From Clostridia bacterium (lineage in GTDB: Bacteria > Bacillota > Clostridia > Saccharofermentanales > Saccharofermentanaceae), in assembly GCA_016281535.1 (NCBI GenBank), contig JAEEIT010000102.1, forward strand, positions 1 through 46,223: a stretch of 46,223 nt of DNA, read 5' to 3'. Shown in pieces: positions 1 through 7,410 of this stretch. Below the pieces are notes generated by a model. The model did not search any database and was not told the origin of the DNA. It saw nothing but the letters and a program-made list of their open reading frames with translations. Position 1 is the first letter of the stretch. Each line of letters begins with the position of its first letter. Made by a program: the position numbers and the translations under genes.

Positions 1-66
1 ACTCTGGGCTGGAGAAATATTATCGTCCTGCTTTTTATTATTTTTGCAAGCAACCGCGTATGGTAG
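1..66 (+). CDS. C-terminal end of an unknown, probably membrane, protein (partial)
   Basis: The frame beginning at base 1 is open to a TAG at 64-66 and encodes 21 residues with a strongly hydrophobic core (NIIVLLFIIFA) ending in SNRVW. This looks like the last membrane helix of a protein whose start lies outside the window. A hairpin with a following T run at 138-176 would end its transcript, which supports a real plus-strand gene. The piece is too short to assign a family, and it could be a chance open frame. Confidence 0.35.
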   Translation, partial: TLGWRNIIVLLFIIFASNRVW

Positions 67-137
67 AATCATGCCAACACAAAGAATGCTTGTAGGTTGT
101 AAGGCAGTAAGACACAACGCACGGCATCAGTCAGGGA

Positions 138-176
138 AGAACCGGCAGGACTCATTAGTTCTGCCGGTTCTGTTTT
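138..176 (+). terminator. Rho-independent terminator, plus strand
   Basis: Arms 138-150 (AGAACCGGCAGGA) and 159-171 (TTCTGCCGGTTCT) pair over 13 positions with one G-U, around an 8-base loop, and TTTT follows at 173-176. It probably ends transcription of the gene entering from the left edge. Confidence 0.6.
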
Positions 177-231
177 CTGCAGGAATAGGTTTTTAATTAC
201 GTTTTGAAAAAAGACATTCTGTGCAATCAAC

Positions 232-283
232 GCGCCTGAACGTTCAGGCGCAATTATCTTGTCAGGGAGATTCCCTGAGACCC
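232..283 (-). repeat. Composite hairpin element, left copy (also likely 3' terminator of the lipoprotein operon)
   Basis: A perfect 20-bp palindrome, GCGCCTGAACGTTCAGGCGC (232-251), is followed after 10 bases by the hairpin TCAGGGAGATTCCCTGA (262-278) and then GACCC (279-283). On the minus strand this lies directly after the stop codon of the 283-2460 gene, with a T run (TCTTTTTT) about 15 bases beyond the palindrome, so it can act as a terminator. The same order of parts appears in opposite orientation at 7411-7457. Confidence 0.6.
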
Positions 284-2460
284 TAACCGTAATTCTCATC
301 GTAGTACACATTTAGGCGCTCATATAGCGAAGCGGCAATCTGCTCGACAGAGCGGTTCTGCGAATAGAAAGACTGCATCTCATCCACGATGATGTTAAAT
401 AATCTCCAGTCATAAGCGCAGATCGCATCCACAGAACGAATCGCACGACGGAAATCCTCCACTTCTTCCGGAGTCGCTTCGTAGTCATCACTATACAATC
501 CGGTCCATTCTGGGATTGTTCGTCTTGCCGGATCCATAGCACATGCGCACATCTCTTCCACCCATTTTTCTTTCACCGGAATGCGTCCGCCCGCCACGAC
601 CATTTTCTGAACTTCATCCGAAAACATCTGTCGGATTAGTTGCCAGCACACTTCCGGATGCTTACTGGAAGTAGATATCGCCACCAGACTTTCCGAATTC
701 AGAACATGAACCGAGCCCGTAAGAGAAGGGAACCCCATATACGCATATCGTGTTCGATTCGATAACCCCTCATCTTGCAAACTTCTGATAGAACCTACAC
801 TGTATATATCAAGCAGACTTTCCGCGCCGCCACCCCGATTCTGTTCCGTAATTCCATGTTTTAACGCGATTGTTATCATACTCTGAAGATTTGCCTTGGC
901 TGCGGCAGGATCTGCCTTCTGAGATGCCCAGAAAGAGGGGAAATCGTACATGATTGCTTCCGCTACGATATCTCCAGGAGTGGCCATAGAGACGGCCGGA
1001 ATTTCCAATTCTTCGGCCTTCTGATCCATATCACTTAGCGTGATATCCGGATTTTCTCCGAAGTATTCCACCTCCCCGCGGTATCCGTTCAGCCAGTAGG
1101 AGCCAAAAACCTGATAGCAGTGTCCGTCTTTACTAAGTAACGATGCGATGGACGGAGAAAAGTCATCAAACGAGAATTCCACATCATTCTCCATGTAAGG
1201 AAGCATATCGATAACCATCCTGCTTCTTCCCATGTAATTGTAATCGAATACCTGCCCATAGAAAATATCCGGCGCATTCCCTTCTTGGAAATACTTTATC
1301 ATTCTTACCGTCTGCATCTGCGCATCCTGCGGGGTATGCCATCCGAATTCATCTGAGAAATCAACATACACGGCACGATATTCGTCATTTTCTATATTGA
1401 ATAGGTAAATCGCCCATTCCAAGGCTGCATTGGATCCCCCGAATCCGCCAATAGTAATTTTCTCCCTTGACGTATATTCAATCGAGCTGTCATACTGGAA
1501 AAACAATATCTCTTTCGTTCCATCAAAATAGTCATACTTTCTGGCAAAGTGCTCATCATCCAATGGAATATACTCCGGACTAAAACTCGGTTTCTTCGCA
1601 GGTCGGACATTGATTTCAGAAAAATCAGCCAGTTTTTTTGTCTGCATATTCAGCAAGTCAATCTTGTATTCGGCATCCCTATTGAAATAGTATTTTCCTT
1701 CTTGATTTCTCAAGCCTCCATCAATATCGTATGCAGATGCCTTCTTCGTGACTTTTCCGGTTGCGAAATCAAGGGCATAAAACTCCGATTCCTCTTGAGT
1801 CTCCACTACGGCAAAATACTGTCCGTTCTCTTCGATTATTGCGTGATCATGCTTGAAGGTTACATCCTTGGCATCAATTCTGGCCGTCCGCTGATAGTTC
1901 TCATCATAGAGCTCAATGGTATGAAACCCGGTAATAGCAAATCCGCTCTCTAGCTGGACGATATCCGTGGCCTGATAATCCGTGGGGATCGCCTTCTTCT
2001 CCAAGCCGTTCTTTCTATCAACAAACACAGCATATGTGGATAATTCACTACCATCTTGTGATGCTGCCATGTCTTCTTTAGAAGAGCCAATAAATGCAAA
2101 TGTATCGTCCTTGACCATATTCGGGATCTGTGGAGTGGCAATTTCCAATGTATAAGTTAGTTCTCCGTCTTCATTTACAGAATAGATATCTGTTATGAAC
2201 TGCTCACCAGCAATCTTCTCATCTGTCTTGGCGTAACCAACAGCGACACAGTACGCTTCCCCATCATAGAAAATCCGATTCCGACCAATGATGTATCCTT
2301 CTTTCAAAGGGACTTCCCACTCTACATAACGATACCCGTATCTCCCTTCGGTGCTTGAGTTGGGACTTTTTGAAGATCTTTTACAAGATGCCCCTGCTAA
2401 CACCATCAGTCCGGCAAGCAACAGAGCAATCCTCTTTTTCAGTATAACAGTCTGATTCAT
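283..2460 (-). CDS. Lipoprotein with C-terminal extracellular solute-binding domain
   Basis: The product has 725 residues. ATG at 2460 is chosen because an AAAGGAAAAAG ribosome site precedes it and the signal peptide starts there (MNQTVILKKRIALLLAGLMV). The lipobox LAGASC predicts lipid attachment on the outer face of the membrane. The first ~330 residues are rich in beta-strand-like, DG-containing segments and could form a propeller-like fold. The last ~370 resemble family-1 solute-binding proteins of ABC importers: an 'APDIFYGQVFDY' stretch, the SESLVAISTSSKHPE segment and a late helix ending in LYERLNVYYDENY. The 38148-40463 and 40612-43083 products share this layout and C-terminal ending. 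No permease or ATPase is nearby, so it may be a sensor or an orphan binding protein. It starts 39 bases after the 408-residue lipoprotein gene and is probably co-transcribed with it. Ligand unknown. Confidence 0.8.
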   Translation of the reverse strand: MNQTVILKKRIALLLAGLMVLAGASCKRSSKSPNSSTEGRYGYRYVEWEVPLKEGYIIGRNRIFYDGEAYCVAVGYAKTDEKIAGEQFITDIYSVNEDGELTYTLEIATPQIPNMVKDDTFAFIGSSKEDMAASQDGSELSTYAVFVDRKNGLEKKAIPTDYQATDIVQLESGFAITGFHTIELYDENYQRTARIDAKDVTFKHDHAIIEENGQYFAVVETQEESEFYALDFATGKVTKKASAYDIDGGLRNQEGKYYFNRDAEYKIDLLNMQTKKLADFSEINVRPAKKPSFSPEYIPLDDEHFARKYDYFDGTKEILFFQYDSSIEYTSREKITIGGFGGSNAALEWAIYLFNIENDEYRAVYVDFSDEFGWHTPQDAQMQTVRMIKYFQEGNAPDIFYGQVFDYNYMGRSRMVIDMLPYMENDVEFSFDDFSPSIASLLSKDGHCYQVFGSYWLNGYRGEVEYFGENPDITLSDMDQKAEELEIPAVSMATPGDIVAEAIMYDFPSFWASQKADPAAAKANLQSMITIALKHGITEQNRGGGAESLLDIYSVGSIRSLQDEGLSNRTRYAYMGFPSLTGSVHVLNSESLVAISTSSKHPEVCWQLIRQMFSDEVQKMVVAGGRIPVKEKWVEEMCACAMDPARRTIPEWTGLYSDDYEATPEEVEDFRRAIRSVDAICAYDWRLFNIIVDEMQSFYSQNRSVEQIAASLYERLNVYYDENYG

Positions 2461-2499
2461 TTTCTTTTTCCTTTTCTTGATTTGAAGTGACAACAAGTC

Positions 2500-3726
2500 T
2501 TATATGGTCCCCCAGAAGAATTCCGAACTGTTCGCTTCATATCTCGGAGAATACATCATTTCACCGGTTATCGCATTTACATATACTCCCTCAAATACAA
2601 CAGGGCCTCCTGGCATAAATTCCAAGCAGTATGCTTTCCAGCATGGAACCAACACAGCTTCCGGAATCACACAGGATTTTGTTTCCGGATCAAACACGCC
2701 AAGCGGAATATAAACTAATTCCGCTGCAAACATGTATACCTCCTCAGGCACGCAAGTTTTCGTAACATAATTCAACCCATCCTTAAGCCCGCCTTTCACC
2801 TCGTCAAAAGATTTCAGCGGTACGTTTTCCTGGATGGTTTCTACGATTTCCAGCGGCGGTAATTGATTAAAATCGACAATTTGATTTTCACATTCCAGCA
2901 TTTCGCGAGACGGATACAAAGACGCCATGATCGTCGGCGCAACCACATCGTCCCATTCATACACAGCTCGCCAGTTTCCCGGAGTTTCATTGTGTATATA
3001 AGCGTTAACCGGGATTCCATCGATTCTTGGGTTGATAAGTGGATAATAATATATAGTAGAACAGTCCGGGCGCACCGCTTCGGTTTCTGCAAAAATGGCA
3101 TCCGGGCACGCAGACAAATCATAAGTAACACGGAAAAATCTGTCTTTTTCGGAAAAATCCGGGCCATTCGGAAGTTCGGCAAAACTTTTCATATCTCCAC
3201 TACTAACGATCTCAATAGTATCAACCGTCTCTTTCATCACTTCATAAGGCGTCTGGTAAAGAGTGGGCATGGTTTCCATTCCCGTGCCTCCATTGAACCA
3301 GGTACATACGACAGAAAACGAATGATGAATGTCCGAATCATCGTAAAGAGAGGTCCAAGTATCATTCGGAAGAACGTTCGCACGCTCATCCGGATAGATT
3401 ACACGATACACGGATGCCACGCCATTCGAATGATCCAATATCGGCATATCTTCTCGGAAAACAAGCTTACTGGTTCCGATATGATCTGGAAATGTATCCA
3501 TTTCTTCACTCGGACTTATTGAATCACTAGTCTGATCCGGCTCTATACTTTCACTCAGAAGGATCCCTTCGGAAGTCTGCTTCGAGTCTATTGATTCAGA
3601 GGTCTCGATGGGAGTTACATCAGACCGATAGTCAGTATGCTCCTTATCTGTTCCATATCGGCAAGCAGTACAAAGAAAAAACACAGCCATTATTAATACG
3701 GTATTTTTCACTGTTTTATGATTCAT
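2500..3726 (-). CDS. Lipoprotein of unknown function
   Basis: This 408-residue protein starts with a signal peptide (MNHKTVKNTVLIMAVFFLC) and lipobox FLCTAC, with Cys22 as the lipidated residue. A Ser/Glu/Thr-rich tether (about residues 35-80, repeats of TSESI/TSDSI type) links it to a soluble C-terminal domain I do not recognise. That domain ends with a segment resembling YycH/YycI- or peptidase-propeptide-like proteins (GPVVFEGVYVNAITGEMMYSPRY), but the similarity is too weak to name. It is the first gene of a two-gene unit with the solute-binding lipoprotein, behind a TATAAT at 3802-3807 and downstream of the Agr genes on the same strand, so it could be an Agr target. Confidence 0.75.
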   Translation of the reverse strand: MNHKTVKNTVLIMAVFFLCTACRYGTDKEHTDYRSDVTPIETSESIDSKQTSEGILLSESIEPDQTSDSISPSEEMDTFPDHIGTSKLVFREDMPILDHSNGVASVYRVIYPDERANVLPNDTWTSLYDDSDIHHSFSVVCTWFNGGTGMETMPTLYQTPYEVMKETVDTIEIVSSGDMKSFAELPNGPDFSEKDRFFRVTYDLSACPDAIFAETEAVRPDCSTIYYYPLINPRIDGIPVNAYIHNETPGNWRAVYEWDDVVAPTIMASLYPSREMLECENQIVDFNQLPPLEIVETIQENVPLKSFDEVKGGLKDGLNYVTKTCVPEEVYMFAAELVYIPLGVFDPETKSCVIPEAVLVPCWKAYCLEFMPGGPVVFEGVYVNAITGEMMYSPRYEANSSEFFWGTI

Positions 3727-3765
3727 ATATAACCTAGGTTTCCTTTCGCCTTGAAAGAACAGAGT

Positions 3766-3807
3766 GGAGTTTCTATACCCTTCTTAAAAACTCCCCTCTA
3801 AATTATA
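3766..3807 (-). promoter_or_regulatory. Candidate promoter and leader hairpin of the lipoprotein operon
   Basis: On the minus strand a perfect TATAAT (3802-3807) stands about 75 bases before the ATG at 3726. No convincing -35 box lies 16-18 bases upstream, which would fit an activator-dependent promoter. The leader holds inverted arms GGAGTTT/AAACTCC (3788-3794 and 3766-3772) that can form a hairpin. Activator and start site are inferred. Confidence 0.4.
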
Positions 3808-3854
3808 CTACATGGAATTTCTTGTTTCTTACTCCGAAAAGCAATGCCCTCTTG

Positions 3855-4316
3855 TCAACTGAAATACCACGTAACATTACAACCATAATCTAAAGAAGAA
3901 TAGTTGCTATTCGTCTTAAGATAATACGGACGACCTCCAGGAATATAACTTGATCCCCAAGTGTAACCATCCAGAGCAGTACCTAAGGAATAAGAAGATG
4001 TCTGAAAGTCGATGACATCTCCATCAGCTACATATGAGCCATTGTTCTTGTAATAGATTCGAACATGAATTTTGGTATAAGATGTCGGAGACGCATTCTG
4101 CGGAAGCGTTCCGAACTTAAACGAATTCAGTGCCGAATAATACTTGTAATGGTATCCAGAGGAAGTAAAAACAATATGGTTGTTTGAATATGCTGATCCT
4201 CCAGCCGGTACATACGAAAATTGCGTATTTGCAGCATTAACAGCAATAACCGACGAAAACACAACACTGAACACTGCTAATATCGTTGCAACTTTTCTAA
4301 AAATGGTCTTTCTCAT
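3855..4316 (-). CDS. Small secreted protein downstream of agrD
   Basis: The product has 153 residues. The ATG at 4316 is preceded by GGGGTG; a longer in-frame reading starting at 4391 lacks a ribosome site and would bury the signal peptide, so it is not used. Residues 1-29 form a Sec signal peptide (KTIFRKVATILAVFSVVFSS, then VIAVNA-A as a type I cleavage site). The mature part (~125 residues) is rich in Tyr, Ser, Gly and Asn, with alternating strand-like segments and a single Cys near the C-terminus (YGCNVTWYFS), suggesting an extracellular beta-sandwich. I do not recognise the family. It starts 99 bases after agrD on the same strand with no terminator seen between them, so it is a good candidate for a quorum-controlled export product. 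Confidence 0.7.
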   Translation of the reverse strand: MRKTIFRKVATILAVFSVVFSSVIAVNAANTQFSYVPAGGSAYSNNHIVFTSSGYHYKYYSALNSFKFGTLPQNASPTSYTKIHVRIYYKNNGSYVADGDVIDFQTSSYSLGTALDGYTWGSSYIPGGRPYYLKTNSNYSSLDYGCNVTWYFS

Positions 4317-4415
4317 TAGTTTGTCACCCCATTTCTTAATACAAACAATTGCTATGGGTTTAATCAAAAGAAAACCTCGTGAAACAATCATTTCTCTTAC
4401 TTCATTAATTATGAT

Positions 4416-4538
4416 TCACTTCTTCGGCCGCTTCGGCTGGTGGTAAATCACTTGGCAGCCAGGAATCTTTGGATCAACTGATTGCTTTTTCACAGCCATC
4501 TTCACAAGATTCAATGCTTTCTTTTCAACATTTTTCAT
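4416..4538 (-). CDS. agrD: AgrD-like precursor of a cyclic autoinducing peptide
   Basis: This 40-residue reading frame starts with ATG at 4536-4538 and ends in TGA at 4416-4418. Its start overlaps the end of agrB by 14 bases, the usual agrBD arrangement. The N-terminal part is amphipathic and Lys-rich (MKNVEKKALNLVKMAVKK), as in AgrD leaders. Cys28 begins CQVIY, which fits the usual five-residue thiolactone ring (Cys side chain to the Tyr32 carboxyl). The tail HQPKRPKK matches the charged, Pro-containing AgrD tail (YQPxxPK type) recognised by AgrB. In the known pathway AgrB cuts off the tail and closes the ring, and the exported peptide activates AgrC. Exact N-terminal trimming of the final peptide cannot be read from the sequence. 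Confidence 0.85.
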   Translation of the reverse strand: MKNVEKKALNLVKMAVKKQSVDPKIPGCQVIYHQPKRPKK

Positions 4539-5113
4539 CTGCTATACCTCCCTTCTTTCGTATTTCTAACAGCATAGATATCGCACAAACGACTACACCG
4601 TAGCTGATAAAGAACCGTATTCTGATTGGAGATTGCAGGATGACCAAAAGAAGCAGGATCGATGCTTCTGCAATTGCTGTCAGCCTCGCCATTCGTTTCG
4701 CTGTTCTATATTCGCAATCGCTCCAATCTATGTCGGGGTTGTTGATCGCGCCAATTAAAATAACAATTATCATTGACATTATCACCCCCCCCTTGATATG
4801 TTAAAAAGACTTTTTCGATAAAGGGGAACAGAACAACGCCAGAGAAAGATACTGCTACCGACGCCATCAGGCAATCGATGAATCTTTTGCAATGGATCCC
4901 TCCACTGTATTTCCGAACGATAGAAAACGATGTAATGAACAGAAGCACTTCCAAAAAGCGATGCATAATAACCGCTAGTCCAAAAATCAGCGCAAAAGCA
5001 AATACTCTTTCAATTAGAATCTGAATGCCATAGACGTACATTTCAGATTCATCTTCCAAGATTACACTTGCCTTCACCATTTTGGTCACGATATTTATTG
5101 CAATCTTATCCAT
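4525..5113 (-). pseudogene. agrB: AgrB peptide-processing membrane protease, frameshifted at a G8 run
   Basis: The frame from ATG 5113 (ribosome site AAAGGGG) encodes a typical AgrB N-terminus with the catalytic motif R67-K-Y-S-G-G-I-H74 and Cys81, exactly seven residues after the His as in staphylococcal AgrB. It then runs out of frame after residue 107 and stops at 4706, giving 135 residues with an unrelated hydrophilic tail. The rest of AgrB is in another frame (4785 down to 4525): membrane segments IMSMIIVILIGAI, the loop NNPDIDWSDCEY and further helices. The join is a run of eight C on the plus strand (4785-4792). With seven, the two parts fuse into a normal 195-residue AgrB. It is either phase variation, a real loss, or a sequencing error. 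The last bases overlap agrD. Confidence 0.85.
4785..4792 (-). repeat. Homopolymer G8 tract inside agrB (slippage site)
   Basis: Eight consecutive C on the plus strand (G8 in the coding sense, read as CAA GGG GGG GGT). Removing one base, or adding two, restores the agrB frame. Such runs are well-known sites of slipped-strand mispairing and also of base-calling error. Confidence 0.9.
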
Positions 5114-5142
5114 GCTCTTCCCCTTTCGCCAGTGTTACTTAA

Positions 5143-5224
5143 GATATAGCACATGCCTTCAGCGAGAAAAATAGCGAAAATGAAATTTGGCAAGTTTGGT
5201 AAATATTTGGCAAGTTTGGTAAAT
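5143..5224 (-). promoter_or_regulatory. agrBD control region: two perfect 20-bp tandem repeats and a candidate -10
   Basis: Two identical copies of ATTTGGCAAGTTTGGTAAAT lie at 5185-5204 and 5205-5224, directly abutting the stop of agrC. Each contains CAAGTTTGG (5191-5199 and 5211-5219), which by memory agrees at 8 of 9 positions with the AgrA/LytTR half-site consensus (W-M-M-GTT-N-R-K). The 20-bp period puts the half-sites on the same face of DNA, close to the 21-22 bp of staphylococcal AgrA sites. On the minus strand a TATATC preceded by TGC (5143-5148) could be an extended -10, with no good -35, as expected for an activated promoter. The half-sites point opposite to agrB transcription. Confidence 0.6.
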
Positions 5225-6510
5225 TATAGCGGTATGATGACCACGGAAACGAACATATCCTCCTCTTTTCCAAAGTAGAAATAACCATTGTTTCGGGTAA
5301 CCGCTTCTTCGATATTCTTCATCCCATATCCGTGAGGGATAACATCTTTCTTGTTGCTTCTCATCTCCGGATCGATATGATCCACATAGGAATTATGGCA
5401 CGCAAATACGAATTGACCTTTGTCAATGACAGCTTTTACAGATATGAGTCTCTCTTTTTTGTTGCATTTTTCAGCTGCTTCTATCGCATTATTCAATATA
5501 TTGGATAAGATTACTATGCAATCGCGATCGTCAATGTGCAAATCTGAAAGATCATTTATGACAAACCGCATCAATATGTTCTTTTCTCTTGCCTCTACGT
5601 GCTTTGTATTCAGAATAGTGTTGATAAGACGATTTCCTGTCTCAAATATATTGGTGTGGCTCACCAGTTCGGTATTCTGAACATCAAGGATTTCTCTCAT
5701 CTTATCAATTTGATTATTTGCGCAAAGACCTTGAAGTGCTTTTATCGTGTTTTTATACTCGTGTTCTCTTTTCCCGAGAATCTCTCTTTCCCTCGTAATC
5801 TGATCATATAAGTGAACGACGCTTCGGGCATTTGCGATTTCTATCTCATTTTTCTGAACTATCAGTGCTTTTTGTGATTCCTGTCGCATGAACCAATAGA
5901 TAAATAGATTTATCAACAATAGAGAACTCGCAACATATGTGAATAGATTCCGTTCGGTCGAACTGATCGGACCATCAAAATTGTAGGCAAAAACAACAAT
6001 CAGACTCATGGAGTACAAAGGAAAAGCCGTATATATAATCCACAGTTTGGAATCAACCATTGCCGTTTTCACTTTGACAAACACTTTGCGGATCCAAAAA
6101 ACAACCATGCTTTCCAGAATCTGACTAATGACGCCCATGTATATTGAGATTTCACTTTCCATTACTCTCTCAATTCTAAAGGTCGGATCAAAATACTTAT
6201 GGATTGCCACAACAAAGATTTCACAAGACAGTGCCATCACAAAAAACAAGATGGAAACAGATACGCTCCTCAAAATACTGTTTTTCTTATATAGTGTCAG
6301 CGCAAAAATGGTGTTGAGAACAATACCCGCACAAAACCTGAAGATAACCATCTCTTCCAGTAATTGGGACTCACAAATGACTATGACTATCCATAAGAAC
6401 GTGATTGTCATTGAAAAGAAAGAGGAATGTTCCTCGCGCTCGATAAAAGCCGAATAAAACAGCCGCGCCAGAACAACGTATACAACTGCATTAATAATGT
6501 CGTAGATCAT
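5224..6510 (-). CDS. agrC: AgrC-like sensor histidine kinase (HPK10, GHKL ATPase)
   Basis: This 428-residue protein has about six membrane segments in residues 1-210, then a coiled region, a phospho-acceptor box GKREHEYKNT with His250, an N box ILSNILNNAIEAA (around residues 334-346) and a G box HGYGMKNIEEAV (from 393). Membrane sensor plus HATPase_c_5 is the layout of AgrC and related peptide-pheromone receptors. It should bind the AgrD-derived cyclic peptide outside the cell and phosphorylate the neighbouring AgrA. The ATG overlaps the agrA stop as ATGA, so the two are translationally coupled. agrB follows after a 110-base gap that holds the tandem repeat. Assignment as AgrC rather than another LytTR-system kinase rests on the adjacent agrB and agrD. 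Confidence 0.88.
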   Translation of the reverse strand: MIYDIINAVVYVVLARLFYSAFIEREEHSSFFSMTITFLWIVIVICESQLLEEMVIFRFCAGIVLNTIFALTLYKKNSILRSVSVSILFFVMALSCEIFVVAIHKYFDPTFRIERVMESEISIYMGVISQILESMVVFWIRKVFVKVKTAMVDSKLWIIYTAFPLYSMSLIVVFAYNFDGPISSTERNLFTYVASSLLLINLFIYWFMRQESQKALIVQKNEIEIANARSVVHLYDQITREREILGKREHEYKNTIKALQGLCANNQIDKMREILDVQNTELVSHTNIFETGNRLINTILNTKHVEAREKNILMRFVINDLSDLHIDDRDCIVILSNILNNAIEAAEKCNKKERLISVKAVIDKGQFVFACHNSYVDHIDPEMRSNKKDVIPHGYGMKNIEEAVTRNNGYFYFGKEEDMFVSVVIIPL

Positions 6511-7232
6511 CTCATATCTCCTTTGGTCAAACAGAATTTCCGATAGACTTCATCAGATCGGTTTCTGGCAATCGGAATCTTCTTTGTTTTGTTGTCAATC
6601 TCTATGATGATCTCTTCTCGCTGTACTTGTATCGCATGCCTCATGTTGACGATATATCTCTGATGCACCCGGACAAAGAATTCTGGTAGTTCTTTTTGAG
6701 CATCATCAAGACTGCATCTCCGTATTTTCATAACGGAATCACTGCCTCTGATGATATACTCTATGTAATGCTGTTCGCTTTTGATGTATATAATATCATC
6801 GTATTCAACCTCAATCGTGCAATTATAGAGCTTGAGCAACGTTTTCTTTTCCCGCTCTATTTTCAAAACACATTCCATGCACTCTTCAAGTTCAGATTGA
6901 AATGTGTTTTCTTGTTTGAGCAAATATCTTACGGCATGATACTTATACCCATCTCTAGTGAAATTATAGTAATTCGTTGCGAACGCGATATTCGCCCTGG
7001 GGTATTGTTCATATATTCCACTTGCAGTTTCAAAGCCATTCAGCCCATCCATCGAATAATCCAGGATATACAAGTCATATCTTCTGTCCGAAAGCGCACT
7101 CAAAAGGTTTCCTCCGGACAAAAACAGATCGCATTGAACATCAATGTCCTTCTCTGCTAAATACCGCTTGATGATTCCTTTTTCATATTCAAGAAATGCT
7201 TTATTGTCGTCACACAGTGCTATCCGCAGCAT
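6507..7232 (-). CDS. agrA: AgrA-like LytTR response regulator
   Basis: This 241-residue protein starts with a receiver domain: acidic pair D8/D9, phospho-acceptor D58 in YDLYILDYSMDG, and a conserved Lys in VRYLLKQ. From about residue 135 a LytTR DNA-binding domain follows (DDIIYIKSEQHYIEYI, then FVRVHQRYIVNMRHA). AgrA-type regulators bind paired 9-bp direct repeats upstream of agrBD and target genes, and suitable repeats are present at 5185-5224. A GAGGGGAG ribosome site precedes the ATG. It is the first gene of the minus-strand agrA-agrC-agrB-agrD series, an order different from the staphylococcal B-D-C-A. Confidence 0.88.
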   Translation of the reverse strand: MLRIALCDDNKAFLEYEKGIIKRYLAEKDIDVQCDLFLSGGNLLSALSDRRYDLYILDYSMDGLNGFETASGIYEQYPRANIAFATNYYNFTRDGYKYHAVRYLLKQENTFQSELEECMECVLKIEREKKTLLKLYNCTIEVEYDDIIYIKSEQHYIEYIIRGSDSVMKIRRCSLDDAQKELPEFFVRVHQRYIVNMRHAIQVQREEIIIEIDNKTKKIPIARNRSDEVYRKFCLTKGDMR

Positions 7233-7271
7233 ATCGATCTCCCCTCGCGCAGCTATCTTACTATTATGAAT

Positions 7272-7296
7272 ATTATACTCGAAACCAACTTGTCAA
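7272..7296 (-). promoter_or_regulatory. Candidate agrA promoter with a half-site like the agrBD repeats
   Basis: On the minus strand TTGACA (7291-7296) and TATAAT (7272-7277) are both perfect, but only 13 bases apart, too close for normal use, so the exact -10 is uncertain. CAAGTTGGT (7284-7292) overlaps the -35 and resembles the CAAGTTTGG half-sites at 5191 and 5211, which could allow AgrA to act on its own promoter. Confidence 0.35.
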
Positions 7297-7410
7297 GGCT
7301 CAAACAAAATCGATGTAAGATTCCCCTGAGCTGCCCACCTCTTCTACACAATCCATTCGTCAATATATGATGATAACACTGTTACTTCTCTTAATTCAGG
7401 CATTTTCCAG

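Noticed and set aside
5185-5224. CRISPR array
   Set aside because: Only two directly abutting 20-bp repeats without spacers; better explained as a regulator site.
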